NCBI RefSeq assembly: GCF_958298935.1
Contig: NC_084943.1
Location: 10,778,001-10,842,000 of the forward strand
Length of the DNA: 64,000 nt
Reading direction: 5' to 3'
Source: Phragmites australis
Lineage: Eukaryota; Streptophyta; Magnoliopsida; Poales; Poaceae
Of this stretch, positions 11,395 to 20,984 are shown in pieces. Under the pieces are notes generated by a model. It saw only the letters and a program-made list of their open reading frames with translations. It made no database searches and was not told the origin of the DNA. The translations under genes and the position numbers were made by a program. Numbering within the stretch: position 1 is the first letter of the stretch; every line of letters begins with the position of its first letter.

Positions 11395-12600
11395 TCAGTT
11401 TGTGGCAAGGTCAAGGCAGTGGTATCCTTTATGCTGAGGGGGGTAACCAAGGAAGACACAAGCCGCAGAGTGAGGAACAAGTTTGTGAGCAGCAGTAGCG
11501 GATAAATTTGGAAAACAAGGGCAACCAAAAACCCGAAGATGATTGTATTGTGGTGGCGTTTGGTGAAGGAGGGTGTAGGGAATAGCACCACTGGTGGAGG
11601 AGGAGGGACATCGGTTGAGAAGATAAGTGGCAGTAGCTAAGGCCTCGGCCCAGAACCTAGGAGGCATATGAGCATGAAGAAGGAGCGTGCGAATCGCATT
11701 ATTGAGTGTGCGAAGCATCCGCTCGGGTTTGCCATTTTGTGAGGAGGTGTGAGGGCAAGAGAGGCGCAAAAGGATGCCGCGGGAAGCAGAGAAGGATGTG
11801 TTGGCGTGGTTGACAAATTCACGATGTTGTCAGCCTGAATGGACTTTAGAGGGAGGCCGAATTGTGTGCTGGCGTAGGAAGCGAGGTCTACTATGTGTTG
11901 GTGAACGTTGGACTTCTTTTTAAACGGAAAGGTCCAGCAAAAATGAGAGAAATCATCAACAACGACCAAATAGTATAGCGAACCAGATATGCTAGCCACA
12001 GGAGAGGTCCACACATCACAATGAACAAGCTCAAAAGGAGCAAAAGTGCGTGAAGTTGATGTAGCAAAAGGTAGGTGCGTGTGTTTACCAAGCTGACAGG
12101 ATTGGCAGAGCGAGCGAGCTACATTATTACATGCAATAAGCGAACTTTTATGCAAATGAACAAGGGATGCAATGTCGGGATGGCCGAGACGCTGGTGCCA
12201 TAATTGGGAGGAGATGGCAATGTGGGCTCTGGCAGTGGCAGGAGAATCGACAGTAGGATTGGTGTAGAGGTCGCCCTCACTATTGCAGCGAAGCATCACT
12301 CGTTGCATCTGAAGATCCTTAACAGAAAAACCGAAAGCGTCAAACTCGAGGGAACAGTTATTGTCACGAGTGAACTTTCGAACAGAAAGAAGATTGCAAA
12401 CTAAATGAGGAACAACAAGAACATCGCTAGAGAAAAGTTTGTGTTGGGTGTACGAAGAAGAGTGTGACTGCTAGAGGTGATGGGCAGACGTGAAGCATTG
12501 CCAATAGTGACAGCCGTGTTAGGTGGGGAATGAGAGATGAGGAGGGTACCGCTGTTGGACGCCATGTGGGAGGTAGTGCCACTGTCCACGACCCAGCCGC
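11395..12600 (-). pseudogene. Copia protease and integrase region (frameshifted)
   Basis: The protease active site is visible as MDSGTTSHMASNSG (12589 downward), the D-S-G triad of Copia aspartic proteases. The integrase follows with the HHCC zinc-binding end LWHQRLGHPD and CQSCQLGKH, then the core with FELVHCDVWTSP, YYLVVVDDFSHF and GLPLKSIQADN. The frame shifts near 11770 and continues with SSQNGKPERMLRTLNNAIRT and FWAEALATATYLLNRCPS, the end of the core. Protein order PR-INT before RT supports the Copia assignment. The shift and a local divergence just after QADN mean the integrase is not intact. Confidence 0.88.
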
Positions 12601-12848
12601 TGTGTCCCTGGACAGCGAGCTGGTTCAGGGCGGTGATCAGCCCCTGCTGGTCCCATGTTGGTGCAGTGTGGGGCTGAGGAGGCGCAAAGGTGGTGTGCGC
12701 CTGTGAAGGAGCGCCGAGGAGGCCCGGGGCTGGCGACTAGCGCCACAGGCCGCCATGGAGTGCCCATTGACAGGCACCAGGAGCGGACCATGGGTTGAAG
12801 CAGAACCAGGGGCCAGCCGGTGGAGTAGTGCGCCTGCACGGGGGGCCA

Positions 12849-13691
12849 CTAGTGCCAGCGTTGTGCTTGCTGCGGCGGTTGCGCCCGCCGTGATGGCCAT
12901 GGCCGGCATTGGGGGGCAGGAGAGGCGGCCGGAGTAGGTGGAGCAGGTGTCGTCGTGGAGCGGCAGTCGGACTGGCTGCAGGGGGAGCCGCCGGCAAATA
13001 GAGCCGTCTCGGTGGCGATCGTTGTCTTGTTGGCGAGGCGAGTTTCCTTGAAGGTGAGCATGGAGCGAGCTCGAGCAAAGAAGGGGAACGGCGTCGAGTT
13101 GGCAATGTCGTCGGCGGTGTTGGAGTAGCGGGGGTTGAGGCCGCGCAGCAAATTGAGGATGAGCTGCGAGTCGGAGACGGGGTGGCTGACGTCGCAGAGA
13201 GCATTGGCCATGGTTTTCACGCGCTGGCTGTAGTCGGCAATGGATTGATCACCTTGTAGAAGGGAGTGAAACTGGCTATTGAGGAAGACGGCACGTGATT
13301 CCTTGTTGTCGTGGAAGAAGGCTTCGATTATGACCCAAAGGTCGCGGGCCATCTCATCGTCGGCCATCGCGGAGTCCAGGATGTCATCGACGACAGAGCC
13401 GTACAACCAGCTGAGGACGGCGGAATCCGCGACGGTCCATGCGGGGTCGTCTAGGTGTGCGACATCAGAGCCATCGATGTGGGAGAGAAGGCCGAACTTG
13501 GTGCACATGGTTCGGAAGAACTTGGACCAGCGGGAGTAGTTCGCTGTTTTCATGTCGAGGGTCATCAGCACGTGAGACTTGACAGCAATGGTGCAGTACG
13601 GGTGGAGGACGACCGGCGGCACGACGTGCACCCCGGAGGCGCTGTCGCTAGAGGCGGCGGCGTCCGTGAAATCGGTGACCGGGGCTGACAT
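12849..13691 (-). CDS. Copia gag-like protein (uninterrupted open frame, 280 aa)
   Basis: The start at 13691 is the first ATG about 90 bp inside the primer-binding site. The frame runs 280 codons without a stop. It has the UBN2-like gag pattern of plant Copia elements: NYSRWSKFFRTMCTKFGLL, AWTVADSAVLSWLYGSV, MARDLWVIIEAFFHDNKESR, FLNSQFHSLLQGDQSIADYS and QLILNLLRGLNPRYS. The C-terminal 60 residues are Pro/Ala/Arg-rich and probably out of the original frame: other frames over 12637-13204 carry similarly biased residues, and I see no clear zinc knuckle. Gag packages element RNA. It is the best-preserved part of this copy, although pol is broken. Confidence 0.8.
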   Translation of the reverse strand: MSAPVTDFTDAAASSDSASGVHVVPPVVLHPYCTIAVKSHVLMTLDMKTANYSRWSKFFRTMCTKFGLLSHIDGSDVAHLDDPAWTVADSAVLSWLYGSVVDDILDSAMADDEMARDLWVIIEAFFHDNKESRAVFLNSQFHSLLQGDQSIADYSQRVKTMANALCDVSHPVSDSQLILNLLRGLNPRYSNTADDIANSTPFPFFARARSMLTFKETRLANKTTIATETALFAGGSPCSQSDCRSTTTPAPPTPAASPAPQCRPWPSRRAQPPQQAQRWH

Positions 13692-13779
13692 GGGAGGTGG
13701 CGGCTACTAGGGTTAGCAGCGGCGGCGGGTGAGAATCAGAGAAGGAACAGCAGAAGAAGCTCAGGAAGGGAAGAGAAAA

Positions 13780-13788
13780 CTGATACCA
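13780..13788 (-). other. Primer-binding site (initiator tRNA-Met complement)
   Basis: The minus strand reads TGGTATCAG directly after the 5' LTR end, the standard plant Copia priming site for tRNA-iMet. Confidence 0.88.
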
Positions 13789-13953
13789 TGTAGAATTGGA
13801 GCAAATCACCGTACAACACAAAGGATGGGGTGGCATTTCTATTAATAGCCAAAAAGGCAAGATTACAGGAGATTACAATCCTCAATTAGAGGGACTATAC
13901 TAGGCAAGTAGAATAATAGAAGGAAAGCCTAATATACATAATATACTCTAATA
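13789..13953 (-). repeat. 5' LTR of Copia element (165 bp)
   Basis: Direct copy of 9217-9379. Flanked on the right by target duplicate CTTCA (13954-13958). About 185 bp separate it from the Z-ISO splice acceptor at 14139, so any LTR promoter would point away from the Z-ISO exons (minus strand). Confidence 0.93.
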
Positions 13954-14139
13954 CTTCATATTCTTCTTTCACTTCTTGTTTTGTTTTCTTCTTTTCTTTT
14001 GGTTTGCTGTTGCCTTGATGGATAGAAATTTACACATCTGGTATGGTAAATCTGTTTGGGGTACTTGTTACCTTGGCAAATTGTATTATTTTTCAATTAT
14101 CAAATATATATGTATTAATCATATACAATTCCATTGCAG

Positions 14140-15028
14140 GTCGTGATGTTGCTCCTTACCATCATTTTTGCCGTAGTACATAGTGGTATGGCAAGCCTAC
14201 GGGAAACTGGTGAGAAAATAATAGGGGAGCGTGCTTATCGAGTGCTATTTGCTGGAATCTCACTGCCTTTGGCAGTTACTACTGTTGTGAGTTCTTGTCT
14301 TTTTTTTTTCCCCATTCGGACAGATGGTACCAATCTTGCTGAATCGTGCTCCATCTTTGAAACCTGCCTTATCTTGTAGGTATATTTTATAAATCATCGG
14401 TATGATGGTACTCAGCTATGGCAAGTTCAGGGCATCTCTGGCATCCATGAGCTTGTTTGGCTCTCATCATTCCTTTCATTCTTCTTTCTGTATCCATCTA
14501 CTTTTAATCTTTTGGAAGTGGCAGCTGTGGACAAGCCAAAATTGCATATGTGGGAAACTGGAATAATGCGTATCACAAGACATCCACAGGTACTCTGTTC
14601 TATGGAACTTCTGAAGGTGTTTCTATTACTGCGTGGCATTTACTATACTTTGGTATTTATAGCTTGCCTTCTAACTAGCATTTATCTTATAGATGGTTGG
14701 CCAGGTAGTTTGGTGCCTTGCTCACACACTATGGATTGGCAATTCGGTTGCTGTTGCAGCCTCCGTTGGATTGATCGGCCACCATCTATTTGGTGCCTGG
14801 AACGGTGACAGGAGGCTAGCATCACGCTATGGTGAAGCCTTCGAAGTCTTGAAGAAGAGAACAAGTGTTGTGCCTTTTGCTGCAATCGTCGATGGACGGC
14901 AGAAACTACCCAAAGATTACTACAAGGAATTCATCCGGTTACCGTATGTTGCAATCACAGCTTTAACCTTGGGGGCATACTTTGCTCATCCCTTGATGCA
15001 AGCGTCCAGTTACCAACTTCCCTGGTAG
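14140..15028 (+). CDS. Z-ISO: 15-cis-zeta-carotene isomerase (Z-ISO), last three exons
   Basis: Exons: 14140-14286, 14380-14589 and 14693-15028 (stop TAG). All junctions keep phase 0, with donors GTGAGT and GTACTC and acceptors TGCAG, TGTAG and TATAG. The joined product (about 230 residues) contains [80 protein letters not shown] and [20 protein letters not shown], and ends SSYQLPW. I recognise this as plant Z-ISO, an NnrU-family membrane protein of plastids. It isomerises the 15-cis bond of 9,15,9'-tri-cis-zeta-carotene between phytoene desaturase and zeta-carotene desaturase. NnrU-type histidines (VVHSG, TRHPQ, HHLFG) are kept; histidines of this family have been reported as heme ligands. 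Several hydrophobic segments fit a multi-pass protein. No stop or frameshift is present, so these exons look functional. The transit peptide and first exon(s) are not seen. The gene may extend beyond the left edge, or this may be a 5'-truncated copy. Confidence 0.93.
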
Positions 15029-15366
15029 TACTACAGAGATGTACATATGTCGTTCACTACCATTTCCACAAACAAAGAAATAGAAATTTGGTACTTCAGC
15101 AGTTTACTTTGCTCCCATGGAGGCCATACCAGAATGCATCCCTAGATTGGGGGCTATCTTGTGTCTACAGGTGTCCATCTCTGCCGCTGCCATTGTTGCC
15201 GGTTGTGACTTCGTTGGTTCATCAGGAACAATCGGCCCTTCTGTGCTTCTGATTCCTTGATCATCGGCCCTTCTGTGCTTCTGATTCCTTGATCGTGTTC
15301 CTAGAATCCCCTACCACCTCAAGAGGTTCAGTTTTTTAGAGGCAAGAGGCTTAGGTCTGGTATGGT
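15029..15366 (+). other. Z-ISO 3' UTR and downstream region
   Basis: No other gene is visible between the Z-ISO stop codon and the first repeat fragment. The stretch probably carries the 3' UTR. It contains a perfect 32-bp tandem duplication (15231-15262 and 15263-15294). I see no clear AATAAA at the expected spot, so the polyadenylation site is not placed. Confidence 0.45.
15231..15294. repeat. Perfect 32-bp tandem duplication downstream of Z-ISO
   Basis: The unit starting ATCGGCCCTTCTGTGCTTCT occurs twice head to tail with no mismatch, which points to a recent local duplication. Confidence 0.95.
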
Positions 15367-15425
15367 TCCACAACGACAACAAAGCCTTTCTATACCAATC
15401 AAGTTGGTGTAGGCTATATAGCCTT
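15367..15425 (-). mobile_element. RTE LINE 3'-tail fragment
   Basis: On the minus strand it reads as the 3' end of the RTE family: TAGCCTACACCAACTTG, a short spacer, then AAAGGCTTTGTTGTCG. The equivalent at 7850-7885 is TAGCCTACCCCAACTTG followed by AAAGGCTTTGTTGTTG. Only about 60 bp remain. Confidence 0.7.
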
Positions 15426-16024
15426 TTGAAAGATCAATGACTCTAATATAGTGTTTATATGTTTTGATAATTAATATCAATATAGTTAATGGAACTAACA
15501 TGGCTTGCTAGTGTGAAAAGATTTAGTCTTGTGGATTCTATGTGATGTATTTGGGTTCTCAAACACCTTAAAGGATTCAATATCAATGTCAAAAAGTAGA
15601 GTTTCACAAAGATATAAGGATCTATTGCTTAGACAACTAATCATGGAGTTGAGAACATCACTTGAGCAGATATGTTTGTTTCCTTTAATGGTACTACAAA
15701 TAGGGGTTTAGGTTTAGTAGCTTGATCCAATGTTTTGAGGCTAATAATTTAGTGGTGATGTGCACTAGGTTTATTTAGTCTTAATAGACCAAGATCCAAG
15801 ACATCAAGAATTGAAGTCGTAACAAAAAGCGAAGCTGAGATAAAGAGATGATCGAATTGGATTTGTCATATGAATTTGATTTTATTAAAATGGTTTTGAG
15901 CTCAAGTAACTTTGCTTATGTTGTACCAACATAGCTGGTCCCAAACACAGGTTAAGGAGGAGTCAATGTAAAAAAAAACTTAGCCACTCTTAGGAAGATG
16001 AATCTCAAAAGAAGTTCGTTGGGG

Positions 16025-16220
16025 GCGTAATCCTCTTAGCAATGCGCTATATCTGAACTCGGGTATGGTGTTAAATGGGCAAGGGCCGGGCTAGCACCTC
16101 CTTAGTGGCGTGATGTATCTTGATCTTGATACGATGATAAATGGGCAAGGATTGGGTCATCGTATCCTTAGTGGCGTGCTACATCAGCGTTCGGGTGTAG
16201 TGAAAAATGAGCAAGTGTCT
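16025..16220 (+). repeat. 66-bp-spaced repeats in RTE 5' UTR (about three units)
   Basis: The phrase AAATGGGCAAG recurs at 16073 and 16139, with a diverged AAATGAGCAAG at 16205: exact 66-bp spacing. Each is associated with a variant of CCTTAGTGGCGTG. Internal-promoter repeats of this kind are plausible but unproven. Confidence 0.75.
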
Positions 16221-16288
16221 TCGCAAATGTCAAAATAGGTGCGAAAGGTAAGGAAGCTAGTCGAGCCAAGTAGAATCTGTTTAGGTAC

Positions 16289-19083
16289 TTAGAATGTGGG
16301 GTCCCTAACAGGTAAGTTGCAAAAGTTAGTTGATACAGCGGTTAGGAGATGTGTAAATATTCTATGTGTCCAGGAAACTAAATGGAAGGGACAAAAGACG
16401 AAGGAGGTGTAGAATATCAGCTTCAAGCTATGATACACAGGACTGCGAGTAGAAATGGAGTTGGCATCTTGATTGACAAGAACCTCAAGAATGAAGTGGT
16501 AGACGTCAGGAGGCACGGAGATAGGATTCTCCTTGTTAAGCTGATCATTGGGGATTTGGTTTTGAATGTTATTAGCGTGTATGCCCCTCAAGTAGTTCAC
16601 AATGAGAGCGTCAAGAGGCAATTCTGAGAAGACCTGGATGATATGGTTAGTATTGTGCCTATTTGTAAAAAGCTTTTCATAGGAGGAGACCTTAATGGCC
16701 ATGTTGGTATATCTAATATAGGGTTTGAGGGGGTGCATGGGGGCTTTTGGTTTGGTGGTAGGAACCAAGAGGGAGAAGATGTCTTGAACTTTGATGTGTC
16801 CTACGATTTGATAATAGCTAACACCTTCTTTAAAAAGAGATAATCCCATTTAGTGATCTTTAGTAGTGGCCACCACTCTAGCTATATTGATTTTTTCCTT
16901 GCAAGAAGAGAGGATAGAAATACTTGATTAGATTGTTAGGTGATACCTGGAGAGTGTGTTGTCCCTCAACATAAGCTTGCGGTACCTGACTTTCGCTTCC
17001 GCATACATGTTCGATAGGACAAGGGTGTCAAAATCGCAAGAACGAAGTGGTGGAAGCTCAAAGTAGAGGCGTCACATAATTTTAAGGAGAGGTTATTCAC
17101 GAGGGCCCTTGGAAGGAAGGAGAGAATGCAAACGACATGTGGATAAAGATGATAACTTGCATTAGAAAGGTGGCTTCAGAGATGTTTGGGGTGACCAAAG
17201 GATGCAGGTGTGAAAGCTAAAGACATTTGGTGGTGGAACGAGGATGTTTAGAAAGCTATTAAGGAGAAAAAAGAATATTTCATATGCTTACACCTTGATA
17301 GGAGTGCAAACAACATAGAAAAGTATAAAGTGGTAAAGAAGACCGCAAAGCGAGCTGTGAGGCGAAATAAGGGGTTAGACTTATGAGGACCTTTATTAGC
17401 GGTTGGGCACAAAGAGAGTAGAAAAGGACATCTATAAGATGACCAAGATCTGTGAAAGAAAGATGAGGGACATCAACCAAGTCAAATACATCAAGGATGG
17501 GACCGGTTGACTTCTGGTGAGAGATGATGTGAACACGACTAGATGGCGAGTGTACTTCGATAAATTGTTTAATAGGGAGAACGAGAGCTCTACCATTGAG
17601 CTAGATGACTCTTTTGATGATACCAACATACGATTTGTACGAAGGATTCATGAAGCTGAGGTCAAGGAAGCTTTAAAAAGGATGAAAGAGGGAAGCTGAT
17701 AGGCCCTGATAGTATCCCCATTGAATTGTGGAGATGTCTTGGAGACAATACGATAGCATGGCTAACTAAGCTTTTCAACCTAATTTTTCGGTCAAACAAG
17801 ATAACAGAAGAATAGTGAAGAAATATTTTAGTACCAATCTTCGAGAATAAGGGAGATATTCAAAACTATACTGATTACCATAGAATTAAGTTGATGAGCT
17901 TTACAATAAAGCTATGGAAGAGAGTTATTGAGCATCGCCTAACAAGAATGACAAATATTATCAAAAACCAATTTGATTTCATGCCTGTGAGGTTGACCAT
18001 GGAAGCGATTTTTTTTTATAAGACAACTTATGGAAAGATATAGGGAATAAAAGAATGACTTGCACATGGTATTTATTGACTTGGAGAAGGCTTACGATAA
18101 AATACCGAGAAATATCACGTGGTGGGCCTTGGAGAAACACAAAGTCCCAACAAAGTACATTACCCTTATCAAGGATATGTACAATAACGTTGTGGCAAGT
18201 GTTCGGACAAGTGAAGGTGTCACCGATGACTTTCCGCTTAAAATAGGACTACATCAAGGGTCATATTTGAGCCCTTATTTATTTGCTTTGGTGATAGATA
18301 TGATCACAAGGGACATTTAGGGAGATATTCTTTGGTGTATGCTCTTTGCTGGCGATGTGGTGCTAGTTAACGAGAGTAGGATATGGGTTAATAGGAAATT
18401 GGAGTTGTAGAGAGATGCTTTAGAATTGAAAGGTTATAGACTTAGTAGGACAAAAATCGAGTATATAAAGTGTTATTTTGATACTATTAGGCATGAGGGA
18501 GAAGATGTTAGTCTCGGTGGAGAGGTGGTTCCCAAGAAGGATATCTTTTGATATTTGGAATCGATACTACAGAGGGATGGTGATATCGATGAAGATGCTA
18601 GTCATAGAATCAAAGTCGAATGGATGAAATAGAGCCAAGCTTCTGGCATACTCTATAACAAGAGGGTGCCACAAAAGCTGAAAGGTAAGTTTTATAGGAC
18701 GGCGATTCGACCCATGATGTTGTTTGATGTCGAATGGTTGCCAACTAAAAGACGACATGTCTAATAGTTAAGTGTAGCAGATATGCATATATTGCGATGG
18801 ATTTGTGGCCATACAAGAAATGATCAAATATGAAATAATGATATACGTGATAGGATACGGATAGCGCCAATTGAAGAAAAAAGTTTGTCCAACATCGGTT
18901 GAGATGGTTTGGACATATCCAACGGAATGCTGTAGAGTCACCTATGCATATCGAGATACTGAGGTGTGCTGATAATATGAAGAGAGGCAGGGGTCGACCA
19001 AAGTTAACATGGGAAAAGTCTGTAAAGACAAACTTGAAGGAATGTAATATCCTTAAAAAACTATTCACGGATAGAAACATGTA
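16289..19083 (+). pseudogene. RTE ORF2: APE endonuclease and reverse transcriptase (many stops)
   Basis: The endonuclease part shows NGVGILIDKNLKNEVVDVRR, LVLNVISVYAPQV and KLFIGGDLNGHVG (catalytic Asp-Asn), then FDVSYDLIIANTFF. The RT part shows MVFIDLEKAYDKIPRN, the fingers/palm segment FPLKIGLHQGSYLSPYLFAL, and the catalytic box as CMLFAGDVVLVNES. There the expected F-A-D-D is F-A-G-D, so one catalytic aspartate is lost. The C-terminal part has MRWFGHIQRNAVES and NMKRGRGRPKLTWEKSVKT. Stops occur repeatedly (for example after VKRQF at 16627). Role in an intact element: nicking and target-primed reverse transcription. Confidence 0.88.
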
Positions 19084-19262
19084 GAAGTTAGCAATCCATG
19101 TGCCAGAACCATAACTTATGCATTAGTATCCTTATACCGTTATTACTTTTATTTTATTACTATTACTAGTATATTTATTATCATCTTTTCTATTGGATCT
19201 TGTAGGTTTCATCTATAGCCTATCATAACTTGTTTCGGACAAAGGCTGCTCTTGTTGTTGGC

Positions 19263-19562
19263 TTTGAGCTCAAGTTTATATAAATACATACATAGCTCTT
19301 CACAAGCTTTCCATAGCGTACAAGATTATCAAAATTAGAGTCCGGAGCGAAAAGTTATGGTTAAAATACGGATGACAACTTTTTGGATTTACCCTCACAA
19401 GATAATCCAATGTCACACGGTCTTCACTAGATGTTCCGATTGTCGAAAAAAAGGCTTTTAGCTCAAGTGGTCAATACAAAAGTTGTAGAGCACTTCACAA
19501 GCTTTCCATATAGATCAAGATAACCAAAATCGGAGTCCAAAACAAAAAGTTATGGCTGAAAT
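19263..19562 (+). repeat. Imperfect tandem duplication (193-bp period) within the SIRE-like LTR
   Basis: GCTCAAGT starts at 19268 and again at 19461. Both are followed by CTTCACAAGCTTTCCATA and then an AAAATnnGAGTCC / AAAAGTTATGG motif. The first copy overlaps the RTE target duplicate. Copies have diverged clearly. Confidence 0.75.
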
Positions 19563-20659
19563 ATTGATTATAAGTTTCTAGAAATTACATCTGATGTGTT
19601 TTAAAAAGAAGTGCACCGGATGTTCCTGTGATCAAAGGAGGTCATTGGAGTATTTGTGTAGAGATGTTGTTTGGCCATGGATTGGGATGCTATACACACC
19701 GAATGTTCTAGTGTTAAGGGTAAAAGGTCAATTGAACATCTGATGAGAAGGCAATACAAGTAATGACTAGTTTTGGGTCTGTTGAAGTTGTACTCATCGG
19801 ATAATCTGATGCACTCACCGGAAGATTAATAGTAACACTGGATTATACTTTGTTCACAAATTCCATGTAACTTTTTCCAATGGCTAGATTTGGAGTTGGG
19901 GTTATAAATACTCCACCATCTGGCCATTTAATGTGTGCAGGAGCTAAAGGGAGTGTTGCTACAAATATTTGAGAGCTCTTGCCACCAAAATGATGGTAGT
20001 TAAGATTAAAACAATCAGCACAAGATTAATAACTTGATTAATTTTAGTCTAGGCCTAGTGTGCATCTAGCTAGGTGTTAGCCTAGAGTTGAGTCAAGTAA
20101 ATGATCCATACTTGTTACTCTTGGTGCTTCCTGGTACCTAGACGGCTAAGTGGTGTTTGTGTCTTACGAGATCCTTCGAGGTGGCTGTGGAGTGATCACA
20201 AATTTTCTGAGCAGTTGGAGTGCATCGTGCCAGAGTGGCAAATCACTGCCATAGTGCAGACGGTGGTGAGTATTCGGGAGAGGCCTAGTAGGAGACCTAT
20301 TGATGTGTGGGGAGCTCTAACAGCTATTTATGGAGTTAGCCGATCGGGGAGTTTGGCTCTTGCGAGGGGCTCACCGATACCATAGGAAAAAGTCATCGTG
20401 ACGAGTTTACGTTCTCTCTACCTTTACACTCCACACTTATTATACCTATTATTCCGCATTTATCTTTCCTAGAATTGTCATGCGTAGTTATAGGATTTGT
20501 TCTTAGGGTGCAAAACTTTATCTCAATAGAGTAACAATACTAGATAAACTTAGAGTATATTTATATATAAATTGAGATATATTTATCTTGTTATAAATTA
20601 AACCTTAAATTTAAGTGATTCTAATTCACCCCCTCTTAAAGCATCACCAATCCTTACAC

Positions 20660-20705
20660 CTTTGTATTTCAATTAAGTTACGTAGGCTAGAGATGAAACA
20701 TAATA
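20660..20705 (-). mobile_element. RTE LINE 3'-tail fragment
   Basis: The minus strand reads GTTTCATCTCTAGCCTACG, matching the RTE 3' region at 7838-7856 (GTTTCATCTCTAGCCTACC). Short and degenerate. Confidence 0.6.
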
Positions 20706-20984
20706 AGGAGCCACCATAAAGAGGATATAAAAACAGATCTTGTATGGTTCTCCTGCTTTTGTTCCTTTTTTAAGAGTTAAGGGCTTTTCACCTCGGTCTC
20801 CTCTTTTATCAAGACGGACCAAAACGGTCATTATAGCTCACGTGAGCGCATTGTATCGCTCATGTAGTCAGGTTTAAAAAGTTCTGAAAACATGTTAAGT
20901 ACTGAAGTCCAATCTACCTCACACTCATAGAACAACCATTACAGCACATTTGGGCACAATTGGCTCCATCAGACATTATTCAGA
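20706..20984. other. Non-coding stretch, probably 3' UTR of the neighbouring LINE relic
   Basis: No gene or clear repeat is visible. Its position directly downstream (minus strand) of the LINE C-terminal coding remnant suggests 3' UTR sequence. Confidence 0.3.

Larger units (their letters stand above)
9217..13953 (-). mobile_element. Copia (Ty1-type) LTR retrotransposon, complete structure, decayed coding region
   Basis: Two near-identical LTRs (9217-9379 and 13789-13953) bound a minus-strand gag-PR-INT-RT-RNaseH order, which defines Copia. The 5-bp target duplication is CTTCA (9212-9216 and 13954-13958). Immediately inside the 5' LTR is a primer-binding site, TGGTATCAG on the minus strand (13780-13788), complementary to initiator tRNA-Met. 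A purine tract (GCAGGCGGG, minus strand, 9380-9388) precedes the 3' LTR. By eye the LTRs differ at about 11 bases plus two 1-base gaps, so the insertion is not recent. The element lies antisense to, and about 190 bp upstream of, a Z-ISO exon. Confidence 0.93.
15908..19262 (+). mobile_element. RTE-like LINE, near full length, decayed
   Basis: Bounded by a perfect 13-bp target duplication TTTGAGCTCAAGT (15895-15907 and 19263-19275). Order: 5' UTR with three 66-bp-spaced repeat units (about 16025-16220), APE endonuclease (16289-16843), RT (17500-18420), C-terminal domain (18567-19083) and a short TTG-type tail (about 19250-19260). About 3.36 kb is the normal size for plant RTE elements. Many stops and frameshifts show age. 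It lies inside the SIRE-like LTR relic in the same orientation. Confidence 0.9.
15452..20658 (+). mobile_element. SIRE/Maximus-like Copia LTR relic, interrupted by an RTE element
   Basis: The left end reads TGTTTATATGTTTTGATAAT, and the right side ends with TTCACCCCCTCTTAAAGCAT and TCCTTACA. Both resemble the ends of long SIRE-type Copia LTRs in grasses. A likely TATA region (GGGGTTATAAATACTCC, about 19898-19914) lies in the middle, and motifs of the type AAAATCGGAGTCC plus AAAAAGTTATGG occur twice. Removing the RTE insert (15908-19262 and one duplicate copy) leaves about 1.8 kb. No internal region or second LTR is adjacent, so it is a solo or truncated LTR. I did not find a matching 5-bp duplication. 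Family assignment is by recollection of end motifs. Confidence 0.5.

Noticed and set aside
13780..13788. Initiator tRNA-Met-like sequence as a tRNA gene
   Set aside because: Only the primer-binding site complement is present, adjacent to an LTR; no cloverleaf.
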